A stretch of 64,000 bases of DNA from Streptomyces graminofaciens (GCF_030294945.1 NZ_AP018448.1:11538652-11602651); one strand, 5' to 3'. Positions 1 to 9,545 are shown, counted from the first letter of the stretch. Translations and numbers: made by a program. Notes: generated from the letters alone by a model not told the origin.

Positions 1-906
1 GCGGGTGACGACCTGGTGGGTCATGTGCACCACGGAGGAGGTCTGCGAGTAGAAGCCGTTGCACAGGTCGGCGTCGCCGATGGCGAAACACCGCTCGTAG
101 GGCACGTGCACGTCGTCGAAGACGACCACGCAGTCCGACTCCTCGAAGCGCGAGGCGAGAGGGTGGTCGTGGCGCGGGCGGTCGTAGTCGAGGGGCTCGC
201 GGGCGACGTAGCGCAGACCCGGGGCGTCGTTGGGGATGGCGAAGGCGTACGAGTACGGCTTGTCCTCGGGAGTGCCGCGCAGCACGGTCGAGGGGAACAC
301 CAGCATCTCGTCGGCGAAGGGGGCGATGGTGGCGAGCATGCGCGCGCCCCGGATCACGATGCCGTTGTCGTCCTCCTTCACGATCCGCGCGGCGAGCTTG
401 CCGCCCGCCTGCTGGGTGCCGGCGACCGAGCGGTTGACCTGCGGCGGGATCAGCGTGTGGGTGCACAGCAGGTCCTCTTCGCGGACCTTCTCGTAGTAGC
501 GCAGGATGTTCTCGCCGAAGGCCGGGTTGGCCTGGGCGAACCAGTCGGCGGCCGAGGCGAGCGCCATCAGCGAGCTGTTCATGTAGTCGCCGGTGCGGCC
601 CAGCATGCCGTTGCTGTGGTCGGCCCACACCTTGAACGCCTTGCGCCGCTTGACCAGGTCCTCCGGGGTCTTCGGGGTGAGGAAGGAGGTGCCGACCGGC
701 TCGCCGGACGTGGGCGAGGTGTAGGTCAGGACGTCCTTGTGCTCGGCGGAGTGCTGGAGGTCGTACAACTCGGCGTAGCTGCGCACCACGTTGCGGAAGG
801 CCGGGTGGTCCTGGATGCCGCCGGTGACGGTCTCGCCCTGGATGTGGACGGTGGGGCGGGAGGCGGAGAGTCGCTCGAGGTATTCCTTGCCGGTGCGTGC
901 GGCCAT
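1..906 (-). CDS. hpaB: 4-hydroxyphenylacetate 3-monooxygenase, large oxygenase component (HpaB-like), 3' end outside window
   Basis: The 302 codons seen begin MAARTGKEYLERL and stay open to base 1, so the C-terminus (roughly the last third; the family is usually 480-520 aa) lies outside the window. The protein matches the two-component FADH2-dependent aromatic hydroxylase family: an N-terminal segment with HPAFRNVVRSYAELYDLQH, then SFLTPKTPEDLVKRR, a VNRSVAG segment, and IVIRGARMLATIAPFADE before FPS. These enzymes ortho-hydroxylate phenols (4-hydroxyphenylacetate, or phenolic intermediates in secondary metabolism) using FADH2 supplied by a partner reductase. A flavin reductase gene lies 42 bp upstream on the same strand, so the two are probably co-transcribed. 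The family is secure; the exact substrate is inferred. Confidence 0.92.
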   Translation of the reverse strand, partial: MAARTGKEYLERLSASRPTVHIQGETVTGGIQDHPAFRNVVRSYAELYDLQHSAEHKDVLTYTSPTSGEPVGTSFLTPKTPEDLVKRRKAFKVWADHSNGMLGRTGDYMNSSLMALASAADWFAQANPAFGENILRYYEKVREEDLLCTHTLIPPQVNRSVAGTQQAGGKLAARIVKEDDNGIVIRGARMLATIAPFADEMLVFPSTVLRGTPEDKPYSYAFAIPNDAPGLRYVAREPLDYDRPRHDHPLASRFEESDCVVVFDDVHVPYERCFAIGDADLCNGFYSQTSSVVHMTHQVVTR

Positions 907-948
907 GTTCGTGCTCCTGGGATGTGCGTGGGCGGGGAGAAGGGCAGG

Positions 949-1452
949 TCAGATGAGGTGTTCGATGCCGTCGGTGGCCTCGGTCGCGGTACCGAATCGG
1001 CTCCAGGCGTAGGTGAGGGCGTCACCGTCGCGGTGGCCGAGGTCGGTGACGCGGCCGAGGACGAGGGTGTGGTCGCCGCCGTCGTAGGTGCGCCAGGTCT
1101 CGCACTCGATCCAGGCCAGTGGATGCGCGAGGCGCGGGACGCGGGCGTCGGCCGCCCAGCGGGGCTCGGCCGCGCCCTGGACACCGGCGAACTGCCGAGC
1201 CAGGGGCTCCTGTTCGGCGCCGAGGATGTTCACGCAGAACGGCCGGTCGAGCAGCTGGTCGTGGCAGCGGGCGCGTCGGGCGACGCTGATCAGCACCAGC
1301 GGGGGCTCGGCCGAGACGGAGGTGAAGGAGTTCATGGTGGCGCCGCGCGGTCCGTCGTCTCCTTCGTATGTCACGACGGTGACGCCGGTGGTGAAGCGGG
1401 ACATACAGGCGCGCAGGGCGCCGGGGCTCGGTGGAGCGAGGGCTTCGGGCAT
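949..1452 (-). CDS. Flavin reductase, HpaC-like partner of the monooxygenase
   Basis: This 167-aa protein has the flavin reductase-like split-barrel fold: TTGVTVVTYEGDDGPRGAT followed by MNSFTSVSAEPPLVLISVARR, the usual FMN/FAD-binding signature, then FCVNILGAEQEPLARQFAG. Such proteins use NAD(P)H to make free FADH2 for an HpaB-type oxygenase. I chose the ATG at 1452 because AAGGGAG sits just upstream; the open frame runs further 5' but without family-like sequence. It is the first gene of a leftward pair with the HpaB gene (42-bp gap). A MarR regulator diverges from it across about 330 bp that hold a candidate operator. Family call is confident; pairing with HpaB follows from context. Confidence 0.9.
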   Translation of the reverse strand: MPEALAPPSPGALRACMSRFTTGVTVVTYEGDDGPRGATMNSFTSVSAEPPLVLISVARRARCHDQLLDRPFCVNILGAEQEPLARQFAGVQGAAEPRWAADARVPRLAHPLAWIECETWRTYDGGDHTLVLGRVTDLGHRDGDALTYAWSRFGTATEATDGIEHLI

Positions 1453-1563
1453 GGGGTTACTCCCTTGGCAAGGCCCGGCCGGGCATCGAGCGGGATGCCC
1501 GGCCGCAGTCCGACTGGTGCCGTGAGGGGGGGGCGAATCGTTAGGTAAGCGGATCAAAGTATG

Positions 1564-1581
1564 TAATCAATGCTTTGATTA
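1564..1581. promoter_or_regulatory. Candidate MarR operator between hpaC-like gene and marR
   Basis: Perfect inverted repeat TAATCAA-TGCT-TTGATTA (7-bp arms, 4-bp spacer) in an AT-rich patch of otherwise GC-rich DNA, lying between the divergent flavin reductase and MarR genes. Size and AT-richness suit a MarR dimer site. Binding is inferred. Confidence 0.5.
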
Positions 1582-1781
1582 ATTCGGGACCGTACCCCCG
1601 GGAACCTCGCTTGGGAACCCCCGACGCCGAAGTTTCCGCTCGCCGGAAACCTTGCGGGGTGGCGGCCGACACGTCCTTGTGCCACACGGGCCAGGCGGCA
1701 GGCGGCAGGCTGACGCCGGCGCAAGGTGGGGGTGAGTGGACGGGCGGACGGCTACCGGGGCCTTCGGCCTACACTCCGGAT

Positions 1782-2321
1782 GTGCCCCAGGAGCAGCCGG
1801 ACAACGAACAACTGGACTTCTGGTCGTTCATCGACCACGCGATCTCGCGCACCGCCCGGGAGATTCCGGACGTGGACCCGCTCGCCATGCGCCTGGTGCT
1901 CACTCTCCACAGGGCCGCGAACATGCTGGTCTATGACCTGGAATCCACCGTCCATCGACCACGCGGGTGGTCCTGGGCGGGTTTCCGGGTGCTCTTCGCG
2001 GTCTGGCTCACCGGGACGGTCGAGGCGAAGAAGGTTGCCGAGCTGTCCGGAATGAGCCGTGCCGCCGTCTCCGCGTTGGTGGCCACACTGGAGCGGGACG
2101 GCCTCCTCTCCAAGGAGCGCGCCCCGCACGACAAGCGTGCCGTTCACCTGACCCTGACCCCGCAGGGCCGGGCAGCGATCAGTGAGGCCTTCCGCGAGCA
2201 CAACGCGCGCGAACAGGAATGGGCGGGCTCGCTGAGCAGGGAGGAACAGGCTACGTTGATCGCCCTGCTCGGGAAGCTGACAGCGCACTCGGTGCACTTC
2301 GAAGCACGTCATCGTGCGTGA
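1782..2321 (+). CDS. MarR-family transcriptional regulator
   Basis: About 179 aa with an N-terminal dimerisation helix and a winged helix-turn-helix: AKKVAELSGMSRAAVSALV is the recognition region, followed by the wing SKERAPHDKRAVHLTLTPQG, both characteristic of MarR. I chose GTG at 1782 (VPQEQPDNEQLDFW); the frame is open further upstream but that stretch is not family-like. It is divergent from the flavin reductase/monooxygenase pair, an arrangement known for HpaR-type regulators that respond to aromatic acids, so local repression of that pair is the natural inference. The ligand cannot be read from sequence. Confidence 0.88.
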   Translation: MPQEQPDNEQLDFWSFIDHAISRTAREIPDVDPLAMRLVLTLHRAANMLVYDLESTVHRPRGWSWAGFRVLFAVWLTGTVEAKKVAELSGMSRAAVSALVATLERDGLLSKERAPHDKRAVHLTLTPQGRAAISEAFREHNAREQEWAGSLSREEQATLIALLGKLTAHSVHFEARHRA

Positions 2322-2922
2322 CGGAGCCGACCCTGGAACACTCGGCAGACGCCATCAGCACTGAAACGCGCCGTTTCCGAGAGGCCATGGCCCCTTCGTG
2401 GGCGCGGGCAGTACTGGTCAAGGACGTCCAGTGAGCTGCCGAGCCCGGAACCCTCGTGAGTGACGAAGGGGACGATGGCGGAGTACTGATCTGTGTCAGG
2501 CACGGCACCCTTGCCTGGGGCGCGGTGACCCGCACCGTGCCGCACGGCGTCGAGGACGCCTGTCCGCCCACTGTGTCGGCGACTCGGTCGATGGTCCTCC
2601 TCGTACGCTGCGGCCTCGGCTGCCTCCGACGGAAGCCGTGGGCCGAACTCGGGAGCGCGCCCGCGGTGGTGGCGGAAGGCGGAGAACCTGTCGTGCTGGA
2701 ACGTCACACCGCCGCTGTCCGACGTGCTCCCGACCCGGGGTCCGCCTGCGCGGCCAGGCCGGCTCGGAGCCCCATGCGGCCTGGATGAGCAGGCGGGGCA
2801 CTACGCCTTGAGGCGTCCATCCACCGTGGAGCAGTCGCCCCATGTTTCCCCTTGTGCGATCGGAGACGAGGCTCCATTATCAGGAATCCTGTTACTTTAA
2901 CTCTGTAGCGATAGGTTGAGCC
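2322..2922. other. 600 bp without a convincing gene
   Basis: Open frames exist on both strands but none shows a family signature or a good ribosome-binding site. The last 50 bases upstream of the hydrolase are locally AT-rich (around 2876-2915) and probably hold its promoter. Confidence 0.5.
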
Positions 2923-3813
2923 GTGCCATTCAAGTCCAGAATTCAGGCCAGAGGGATCCAGCTGCTGCTCGGCCCGATGATGAGCCGCGTGCACAAGGAT
3001 CTGCGCTTCACCGACATCCCGAAGCGCACGGAATCCATCCGGGTGGAGACCGGCGCCGGGCCGGTGACCTGCACCGTCTACCGCCCGTCGGCCGCCGCAG
3101 CCCCTGCTCCCGTGTACGTCAACTTCCACGGCGGCGGTTTCGTGGTCGCCCGCCCCGAGCAGGACGACCACATCTGCCGCTACATAGCAGCCACGGCCGG
3201 ATGCGTGGTGATCAACGTGGACTACGCCGTCGCCCCGCAGAGGCCGTACCCCGTACCCGTCACTCAGGCCTACGACGTCACCGCCTGGGTGGCTGAGAAC
3301 GGCTCCGCCAACAACTGGGACGGCTCGCGACTCGCCGTGGGCGGACACAGTGCCGGGGCCAACCTGACCGCCGCGGTCTGCCGCACAGCTCGGGACCGCG
3401 GCACCTTCACGCCCCGCCTCCAGATCATCGACTCGGCACCCCTCGACCAGCTCGCCGACCCCGCCACCAAGCAGTCACCCATTGCCAAGCCCCTGCTCAC
3501 CCCTTCGCTCATGCGGGTCTTCACCGCCGCCTACGTCCCGGATCCCGCCGGCCTCGCCCATCCGCTGGTGTCGCCCGGACTGGCCGACGACCTTGCCGGA
3601 CTGCCGCCGGCCCTGGTCATCACCGCGGAAAACGACCGCCTGCGCGACGAGGGCGACGCCTACGCCAAGGCCCTGGAGGCTGCCGGCGTTCCGGTCACCC
3701 ACCGTTGCTTCGAGGGCGTCGACCACTACTTCACCCACACCGGTCCGGTACCGGCCGGAAAGGAAGCCATCGATCTGATGGCCACCACCCTGCGCACGGC
3801 ACTCAGCGACTGA
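2923..3813 (+). CDS. Alpha/beta hydrolase, hormone-sensitive-lipase (HSL / family IV) type
   Basis: This 296-aa cytoplasmic esterase/lipase shows the full HSL signature: oxyanion-hole HGGG at residues 69-72, nucleophile elbow GHSAG with Ser143, an acidic residue near 238 (AENDRLRD) and His268 (GVDHYF). These enzymes hydrolyse short-chain esters. GTG at 2923 gives MPFKSRIQARG, a normal start for the group; a weak AGGTTGAG precedes it. Length fits the family (about 300 aa). It stands alone between a gene-free stretch and a GNAT pseudogene on the opposite strand. The family is secure; the natural substrate is unknown. Confidence 0.92.
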   Translation: MPFKSRIQARGIQLLLGPMMSRVHKDLRFTDIPKRTESIRVETGAGPVTCTVYRPSAAAAPAPVYVNFHGGGFVVARPEQDDHICRYIAATAGCVVINVDYAVAPQRPYPVPVTQAYDVTAWVAENGSANNWDGSRLAVGGHSAGANLTAAVCRTARDRGTFTPRLQIIDSAPLDQLADPATKQSPIAKPLLTPSLMRVFTAAYVPDPAGLAHPLVSPGLADDLAGLPPALVITAENDRLRDEGDAYAKALEAAGVPVTHRCFEGVDHYFTHTGPVPAGKEAIDLMATTLRTALSD

Positions 3814-3959
3814 CGCTGACGGGCTGCGTTGTCGAGAGCCGACCGACATGAACCGTGGTGCCCCGCCCATGCGTTCGAGGAGCGGGGCGTGCCGATCGCA
3901 GGGCTGCTGGCCACGGCCGAGAGTCGCTGCCTCCGCCCGCATGATGACGGCCGGCGGCG

Positions 3960-4335
3960 AACCCTGGAGCCCGAGCTTGAAGCCGTCGTGGCTGCGCGCG
4001 AAGCCCAGTGCGGCATGGAAGCGGTGCGTGTCCTCGCGCCGCTTGTTGCTCGTCAACTGGACAGTTGCTCGTCAAGTGGAGAAGCGCGCAGCCACGCGCG
4101 CTCGCCCGCGCGATCACGCGCCCCATCAAGGTCCGGCCGGGCCCGCCGCCTCGCCGGTCCGCGCGGATGCGCACGTCCTCGATCAGGGCCTGCTCGGCAC
4201 CACCCTGGCCGAGCCCAGGGATATACGTAGAAGGCGCGGAGGCCAGCATGGTGCTGGACATGGATGTCCCTGACGCCCTCTTCGGCCCAGCCAGGACCGA
4301 ACGCTGTGTGCAGGTTGGGGCCCGCGGCCTCCAGC
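3960..4335 (-). pseudogene. GNAT-family N-acetyltransferase, broken by a 19-bp duplication
   Basis: On the minus strand the frame reads ALIEDVRIRADRRGGGPGRT and CALLHLTSN, then must jump frame to continue KRREDTHRFHAALGFARSHD and GFKLGL, which together make the acetyl-CoA loop and C-terminal core of a GNAT. The break coincides with a direct repeat: GTTGCTCGTCAA at 4045-4056 and again at 4064-4075. The 19-bp offset is not a multiple of three. The N-terminal third is not recognisable. It was probably an ordinary small-molecule acetyltransferase. Confidence 0.65.
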
Positions 4336-4594
4336 GGACGCCGAGCGAGACGTCCGCCAGGAAGGCTGATGCTCGACGCACCCTGTCCGGGGTCAGGCGG
4401 ACGAAGGGCGGTTGCTCGTCGGGAGTCGCGGCGTCGGACGGTGGTCACCTGCCCTTCCCGGTCACGCCGCAGCGGGCACTGCGAGGCTTCGCCCTGGCGC
4501 CTTTCTAGCCAGCGAGGTCCATACCTACGATGGGAAATGAGTGATGGCGCCGCCCTCGCTCTCACACCGGGGCCGACCGGAAGGTGTGCAGGAC

Positions 4595-5221
4595 ATGGCA
4601 AAGCAGCGGGACCGCTGGGCGGAACTGACAGGCGGACAAACTGGTGAGGAGTACGCCCGACGGTTCGCGCAACTCGCTGAATCAGGCCACGACATTCACG
4701 GCGAGGCCGCCTTCTGTGCCGCGCTGCTGAAACCCGCCGCCCGAATACTCGATGCCGGCTGTGGCACCGGGCGGATCGCGATCCGGCTGGCCGAGCTGGG
4801 CCACCACTGCACGGGCGTGGACGTCGACCTCTCCATGCTCGCGGTCGCCCGTCGCAACGCCCCCACGCAGCATTGGCTCCACGGTGACCTGGCCTGCCTG
4901 GACAGCCTCGGTCTGGAACCCGGCTTCGACCTGGCGCTCGCCGCCGGAAACGTCATCCCCTTGCTGGCACCCGGCACCGAACCAGCTGTTGTCCGGCAGC
5001 TGGCCGCCGTCCTGCGCCCCGGCGGACTGCTGATCACCGGCATGGGACTGGACGCGGAACACCTGCCATTGCCGGAACCGCCAGTGAGCCTGACGGAATT
5101 CGACCATTGGTGCGCGCAGGCTGGACTAACCCTGCGGCAGCGCTTCGCCACTTGGGACGGCGACCCTTACCATCAGGGCGGCGGCTATGCCGTCAGCGTG
5201 CACGCCCGCCCCATCGACTGA
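4595..5221 (+). CDS. Class I SAM-dependent methyltransferase
   Basis: This 208-aa protein carries SAM motif I as ILDAGCGTGRIAIRLAELGH, an acidic residue after beta-2 (GVDVDLSML), the motif IV region GFDLALAAGNVIPLL and LRPGGLLITG as the post-IV strand. ATG at 4595 (MAKQRDRWAELTGG) is chosen because GGAAGG precedes it and the conserved N-terminal helix starts there. It is complete and of normal length. The methyl acceptor is not predictable; the closest general type is the UbiE/YcgJ-like small-molecule methyltransferase group. Confidence 0.9.
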   Translation: MAKQRDRWAELTGGQTGEEYARRFAQLAESGHDIHGEAAFCAALLKPAARILDAGCGTGRIAIRLAELGHHCTGVDVDLSMLAVARRNAPTQHWLHGDLACLDSLGLEPGFDLALAAGNVIPLLAPGTEPAVVRQLAAVLRPGGLLITGMGLDAEHLPLPEPPVSLTEFDHWCAQAGLTLRQRFATWDGDPYHQGGGYAVSVHARPID

Positions 5222-5392
5222 GTCCGAGCCCTGCGTGTTGGCTGGTCCCCTGGACCGCGGTCGTCGCCGGACTCCTCACCGACCAGCAGGCAACCCACCA
5301 CTCAGGACACCGCTGACAGCCACGTGAACATGATCATGAGAGTGATCGCCAGGGTGAACACGTCCTCACACCGGCGAGGTCGTCGGCTTCGG

Positions 5393-5788
5393 TCAGGTGG
5401 AAAGCGCGGCTTCGAGCATCCGCCGGACCACTGTGGTCAGCTCGGTCACATCGGGCAGCGGGCGGGTCGTGGCCAGCGCGCCGGCGAGCCGGTCGTACAG
5501 CAGGCCGTCGGTCCAGGCGACGAGCAGATCCGCTGCCGGCGCCGGCCGGGGAGCCCCGAGCGCTGCCAGCAGGGCGGTGGCCCGGGACCGTGCGGCGAGG
5601 CCCGCGTTCCGCAGGTCGGCACGTAGCTCCGGCCGACGGGCTGCCTCCAGGCTGAGTTCGAAGCGGGCGGCTTTCGCTCTGTCCCTGCGCAGGGCGGTCC
5701 CCGCCGCTCGCGCGGGCTCGTGACGTGACGCAGGCCATGAGGAATGTTCAGGTGGTCCACGTCCTCCTTCCGCTTGAGACGCCGTCAA
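5393..5788 (-). pseudogene. TetR-family regulator, C-terminal ligand domain only
   Basis: The frame carries a typical TetR C-terminal half (RFELSLEAARRPELRADLRN, then LLVAWTDGLLYDRLAG and VRRMLEAALST at the end) but has no N-terminal helix-turn-helix. The sequence upstream of about 5700 is unrelated. It cannot bind DNA as it stands and is most likely a remnant. Confidence 0.7.
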
Positions 5789-6288
5789 GGACGAAGCACA
5801 GACAATGCCGTGGACGAGACGTCAAGCGTCTGCGCTGCGCTGCGCGGCCGCGACCGGACTGATCCTTGCTCTACGTGTCGATGCGGGCGCCCGGCGTACG
5901 GCGTCCGCCCGGGCAGCGGTGACGCTCGCGGCGGCGACCGGGGCGTCGATGTGCCCGACCTGTTCGGCCCAGGCGCGTATACATGCGCTGAAGTGGGGTC
6001 GTCGACCACCGGGAGCAGAATTCGCCGACCTCGACACTCTCCGTGACTCGCATCAGATGCGGGAAGCCCGCATCCTGTGCGAGTTGCCAGATAAGCCCCA
6101 GGTCAGGCCGATCCGAGGGCTGGCGGCTGCTTTCACCGGTTCGACGGGGTGGGGTGGTGTGTGAGGTGGTCGGGGAGGGTTCGGGAGTTACAGGACGGGG
6201 ACAACTCGGTGCAACCGTGTACCACCCGCCCGCGTCTCCGACCGTGCCCAGCGGGAATGCTGGGCCAAAGTGCGACTGGGAGTGACGA
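5789..6288. other. 500 bp with no gene I can support
   Basis: Several overlapping frames exist on both strands with no family signature. The final 100 bases precede the lipoprotein gene and probably contain its promoter. Confidence 0.45.
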
Positions 6289-7020
6289 GTGAACCGATCC
6301 AGGGGATGTGCGAGACGGGTGTCCCAGATGGTCGCCGCGGGGCTGATCTCGGGGCTGGTCGTGGCCTGCGGGCCGAAGGATCTGGCCCCGGGAGAAGCGG
6401 CGGGGAGCGGGAAGCCGGGCAAGGCCTCGGAGCCCGCGACCGCCACACCGGCAAAGACCCCCGACAGTCCGGCGAAGACGCCCGGCACCCCCACCAAGAC
6501 CCCGTCCCCGAAGCCCAGCGGCACAGCAGCCGGGGGCGGCGCCAAGGCCCTAACCTGCGAGCAGTTGCAGAACGCGTCCCTGGAAGGCGGAGGGCTGGAG
6601 GGGTACGGCATTTCGGGAGCCGCTCTCAGCGGAGGACGTTGGGAGGGCGCGGACGATGTCGTGATCGAGCTGCAGCCGCAGTGCGCCATCGGTGACGTCA
6701 CCGGGGACAGCGCGCACGACGCCGTGGGTGTGTTGAAGATTTCGACCGGGGGCACCGGGAGGTTCTACACGCTGGTGACGTGGCGCAACGACGACGGCAC
6801 CCCCGTCCCCGCGGCCGCCGCCGAGCTCGGCGACCGCACACCCGTGGTCTCCATCGACATCGCGTCCGCCGGGGGACCGGGACAGGTGACCGTTGTCTAC
6901 CGGACACGCGGCGAGGACGATCCGGCGGCCGTCGTCACCCTCACCCGTACCGCGGTGTACGAGGTCAGCGAGCCCGCCATGGTTGAGCTGCACCACAGCG
7001 ACGCCCCGTACACGCCGTAG
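6289..7020 (+). CDS. Secreted lipoprotein of unknown function
   Basis: 243 aa starting at GTG 6289. An arginine-containing n-region and hydrophobic stretch end in the lipobox LVVAC with Cys27 as the lipidation site. A low-complexity linker follows (residues about 40-80, rich in T, P, K, with repeated TPAKTP/TPTKTP units), the usual wall-spanning spacer in Streptomyces lipoproteins. The C-terminal domain (about 85-243) has a conserved-looking Cys pair (ALTCEQLQN and LQPQCAIGDVTGD) and GDSAHDAVGVLKISTGGTG. I do not recognise a named domain. It is anchored outside the membrane; function is unknown. Confidence 0.85.
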   Translation: MNRSRGCARRVSQMVAAGLISGLVVACGPKDLAPGEAAGSGKPGKASEPATATPAKTPDSPAKTPGTPTKTPSPKPSGTAAGGGAKALTCEQLQNASLEGGGLEGYGISGAALSGGRWEGADDVVIELQPQCAIGDVTGDSAHDAVGVLKISTGGTGRFYTLVTWRNDDGTPVPAAAAELGDRTPVVSIDIASAGGPGQVTVVYRTRGEDDPAAVVTLTRTAVYEVSEPAMVELHHSDAPYTP

Positions 7021-7550
7021 AAAGACGTGCGCGAGGGACGATGTCCTACACCCGGACGACGCTCTGGAGCTGGACCGTGCCCTGGCCGAGGAGACCCAAG
7101 AGCCGAAGGTGCTGCGCCGCGCGGGCAGCGATCGCCGTTCGTTCCGCGGCACCTTGGTTCACGTCGTGGACAACACCAGCTTCACCACGGCGCCACGCTC
7201 ACGCACGGCGCCACGCTCACGCACGGCGCCACGCTCACGCACGGCGCCACGCTCACGCACGGCGCCACGCTCACGCACGGCGCCACGCTCACGCACGGCG
7301 CCACGCTCACGGTCGTCGGGACCTCCCGTGTCACCGGGCGAGTGGAGGCGGGGGAGAGGGAGCCGCGGGTGAACAGGCCCTCGCGCCAGGCGGGTGGCAG
7401 GCGGTGGGCAAGTCATCAACACGGGGGTGGCCGCGGCGGGTTCAACAAGGCATCGGTGAGGTTGACGGCGAGGACGGCGGCGAGGTGGCGCGAGGCGGCA
7501 GGGCCTTCCAACGGACGCCGAAGGAGTCGATGAGGAAGGCCCCGCCGTGT
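7021..7550. other. Region with an 18-bp tandem repeat and a possible decayed frame
   Basis: From about 7025 to 7185 one frame reads DDALELDRALAEETQEPKVL and FRGTLVHVVDNTSF, which looks protein-like. It is then disturbed by the 18-bp repeat array, after which a different frame reads VVGTSRVTGRV. This could be a small gene broken at the repeats. No start or family can be supported. Confidence 0.35.
7189..7310. repeat. 18-bp tandem repeat, seven copies
   Basis: Unit GGCGCCACGCTCACGCAC repeats perfectly from 7189 with period 18; the seventh copy is 14 bp. The period is a multiple of three, so copy-number change would keep frame (one frame encodes repeated GATLTH). There are no spacers, so it is not CRISPR. 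Confidence 0.95.
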
Positions 7551-8117
7551 TCACGCCCGCACGGCGGTAATCAGCACTCCGCCCTTGGCCTGGATCTTCA
7601 ATGTCGTCCCGTCCCACGTCACCGGCAGCGGAAACGGTGTGGTGTCCACCGGCGAGCCGGGATCCCCCTGGCCGGCCGATTCGTCGTGTCCCCATTGCAG
7701 GGTCAGCGAGGCGCTGTCGGCGACCCTCCCCGGCATCCCTGAAGCGGTCCAGACGTTGTCCGTGCTGACCTGGTCCAACCGGACCTGAACCCTGTCCCCG
7801 GAGAGTTCGAACGAGCCCGTCGTGTCCCCGTTGTCGAGGCTCCACCTGCGACCCGTGATCTCGATCAGCGCGTATTCGTCGTTGACCTGTCCCTGCGGGG
7901 TGAACGATAGGTTCCACGAACCACGCACGAACGCCTCGACAGTCGCCCCGGCGAGGGTGGCCTTACCGCGCTTGTCCGACGTCGTGGCGCCGGGCCCGCC
8001 ATCGTCGTTCTTCTTGCCGCACGCGGCGAGCGCGAGACCTACCAGGCCGAGTCCCCCGTACCTGATCGCGTCCCGTCTCCCGACGATCTTCTGCAGCTGT
8101 CTGAACTCTCTCAACAC
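7551..8117 (-). CDS. Lipoprotein with possible Tat-type signal, function unknown
   Basis: 188 aa. Residues 13-33 read GRRDAIRYGGLG followed by a hydrophobic run and the lipobox LAAC (Cys33). The paired arginines ahead of the hydrophobic core suggest Tat export. After a charged linker (KKNDDGGPGATTSDKRGK) comes a domain with GSWNLSFTPQGQ, LIEITGRRWSLDNGDTTGSF and a C-terminal VTWDGTTLKIQAKGG, consistent with a beta-rich fold. No named family is recognised. The gene is convergent with the upstream lipoprotein region across the 18-bp repeat array. Confidence 0.82.
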   Translation of the reverse strand: MLREFRQLQKIVGRRDAIRYGGLGLVGLALAACGKKNDDGGPGATTSDKRGKATLAGATVEAFVRGSWNLSFTPQGQVNDEYALIEITGRRWSLDNGDTTGSFELSGDRVQVRLDQVSTDNVWTASGMPGRVADSASLTLQWGHDESAGQGDPGSPVDTTPFPLPVTWDGTTLKIQAKGGVLITAVRA

Positions 8118-9018
8118 TGAGCGGTGCCTCCTTGTGATGCGATGGGACGTTTCCGGGCCGCAGGGGCGACCCGTCCGCTGGTCATCCGAAGAGCTTGGCG
8201 GCGGCCGGCTTCAGCGCCTGGGCAGCGGCGGACCGACCCGAGTGCCGCCGCCGGACGGGCCACCGGCCAGGCGGCCGCGGTTCGGTTCGTCGGCAGCGAG
8301 TCGCCGGCCACCTCTTCACCTCACCGCGTGCACGTGCGCGGTCGGCGCCTGCCATTGCCTGCCGTGCTCGGCGTACACGTCGCGCAGCCCCTTGAGCGAC
8401 TCCTGGGGCGCCCCCCGTCCGTGTCCACGGGCGGGTCGCCGGAGGTGACGGATGCGAGAACGCCCGTGCTGACAGCGGTCGCCTCCGAACTGTCCATGAT
8501 GCCGATGCCGTTGCTGCCCTGGCGGACGCCGATGCTGTGGTCGCCGCTCACACCCCTCCTTCTTCCGATGCTTCTGCCCGGCGCTGTTGTGATGTAGTCG
8601 TGGATCGTGGGGGTGTGGGACCGCGTCCCCGCGGCTCAGTTTTGACACCACTGTGAACCCACACGCGCCGCAAAAGGATCAGAAGCACCGTTCCCATGAC
8701 ACCGACACAAGACGGGGTGTAGCGCGTCAGTCCCAACCGGCGGCTGGATGCAACGCATAGTGGTCTGCCCTGGAACTGATGGGGTCGTGCCGCTGGAGCA
8801 TTTGACTGTTCAGCAGTTACCGGAGGCCGCCATGCCCCCAGCCATCCGCCCGAGAGCCGCCGCCGTGTCCTCGATCCGGTCGAGTCCGGCTCGAAGGCCG
8901 CCGACGGCCGGCGCATCGCAGGCCTCGGCCACGCCTGAGCTGTGGGCAGCGGCAGGCCGGACGAGACGGTGCCGTCGTGGCGGGTGCCGAGGTGTTGGGA
9001 GAGTGACGCCGTGACGCC
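8118..9018. other. 900 bp without an intact gene
   Basis: The minus strand shows a possible small decayed gene starting at 8551 (described separately) and, around 8650-8760, a hydrophobic frame with GVMGTVLLILLRRVW that may be the end of a lost membrane protein. Nothing else is supportable. Confidence 0.4.
8321..8551 (-). pseudogene. Possible small regulatory-type protein, frameshifted
   Basis: The frame starts MSGDHSIGVRQGSNGIGIMD and continues sensibly for about 47 residues (VTSGDPPVDTDGG), after which the plausible continuation SLKGLRDVYAEHGRQWQAPT lies in another frame. The opening resembles short N-terminal tags seen in some Streptomyces signalling proteins, but this is too weak for a family call. 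Confidence 0.3.
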
Positions 9019-9039
9019 GTGACGTTCCAACGCCACCGC

Positions 9040-9390
9040 GGGTGGGTGGAACAGGCCGCCGACGCCGCCGTCAACCAGGCATGCCGCATGCTGCGGTTGC
9101 CGACCCTCCGGGGACGGTTCCCCGACGTGGCCGAAGCCGCCGCCCGCGACCAGATGTCGTTTCGCGGGTTCTTGGCCGAGCTGTTGATGGCCGAGTGCTG
9201 TGACCGGGCACGCCGACGCTTCGAGCGGCGGATCAAGGCCGCCGCCTTCCCGTGGGAGAAATCCATGTGGGGCTTCGACTTCGAAGCAACCCCCAGATCG
9301 ACCCGGCTGTCATCCACACGCCGGCCACCTGCGACTGGGCAAGAAAGGGCCTGCCGCTCTGCCACACCCGGCTCCCGGGCCTCCGCTGAG
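9040..9390 (+). mobile_element. IS21-family helper ATPase IstB, N-terminal fragment
   Basis: One frame reads AADAAVNQACRMLRLPTLRG, MSFRGFLAELLMAECCDR and FERRIKAAAFPWEKSMWGFD, the IstB N-terminus. The homology then continues in a different frame (DPAVIHTPATCDW, RKGLPL) and stops before the Walker A motif. It is a dead IS21 remnant abutting the permease operon. Confidence 0.75.
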
Positions 9391-9545
9391 TCGTACGAGA
9401 CCGCGCCCACCGAGGGCGCGGGGACAACCACGCAGGGCCTCGGCTGGACGACGGCGCGCCAAGAGGGCGTGAAGATCGCAGGTGGTGGCGTTAAGAGGGC
9501 GCAAAGATTCGGGTGCTGTTCGGACGGACGCGTTGGCTGCCGGAT

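Noticed and set aside
16..1548. Very long plus-strand open frame opposite the hpaB/flavin reductase genes
   Set aside because: It is rich in V, G, R, H and lacks any family signature. The minus strand encodes two clear enzymes; in high-GC DNA the antisense frame often stays open.
7189..7310. Regular repeats considered as CRISPR
   Set aside because: Units are contiguous with no spacers, and no cas genes are present.
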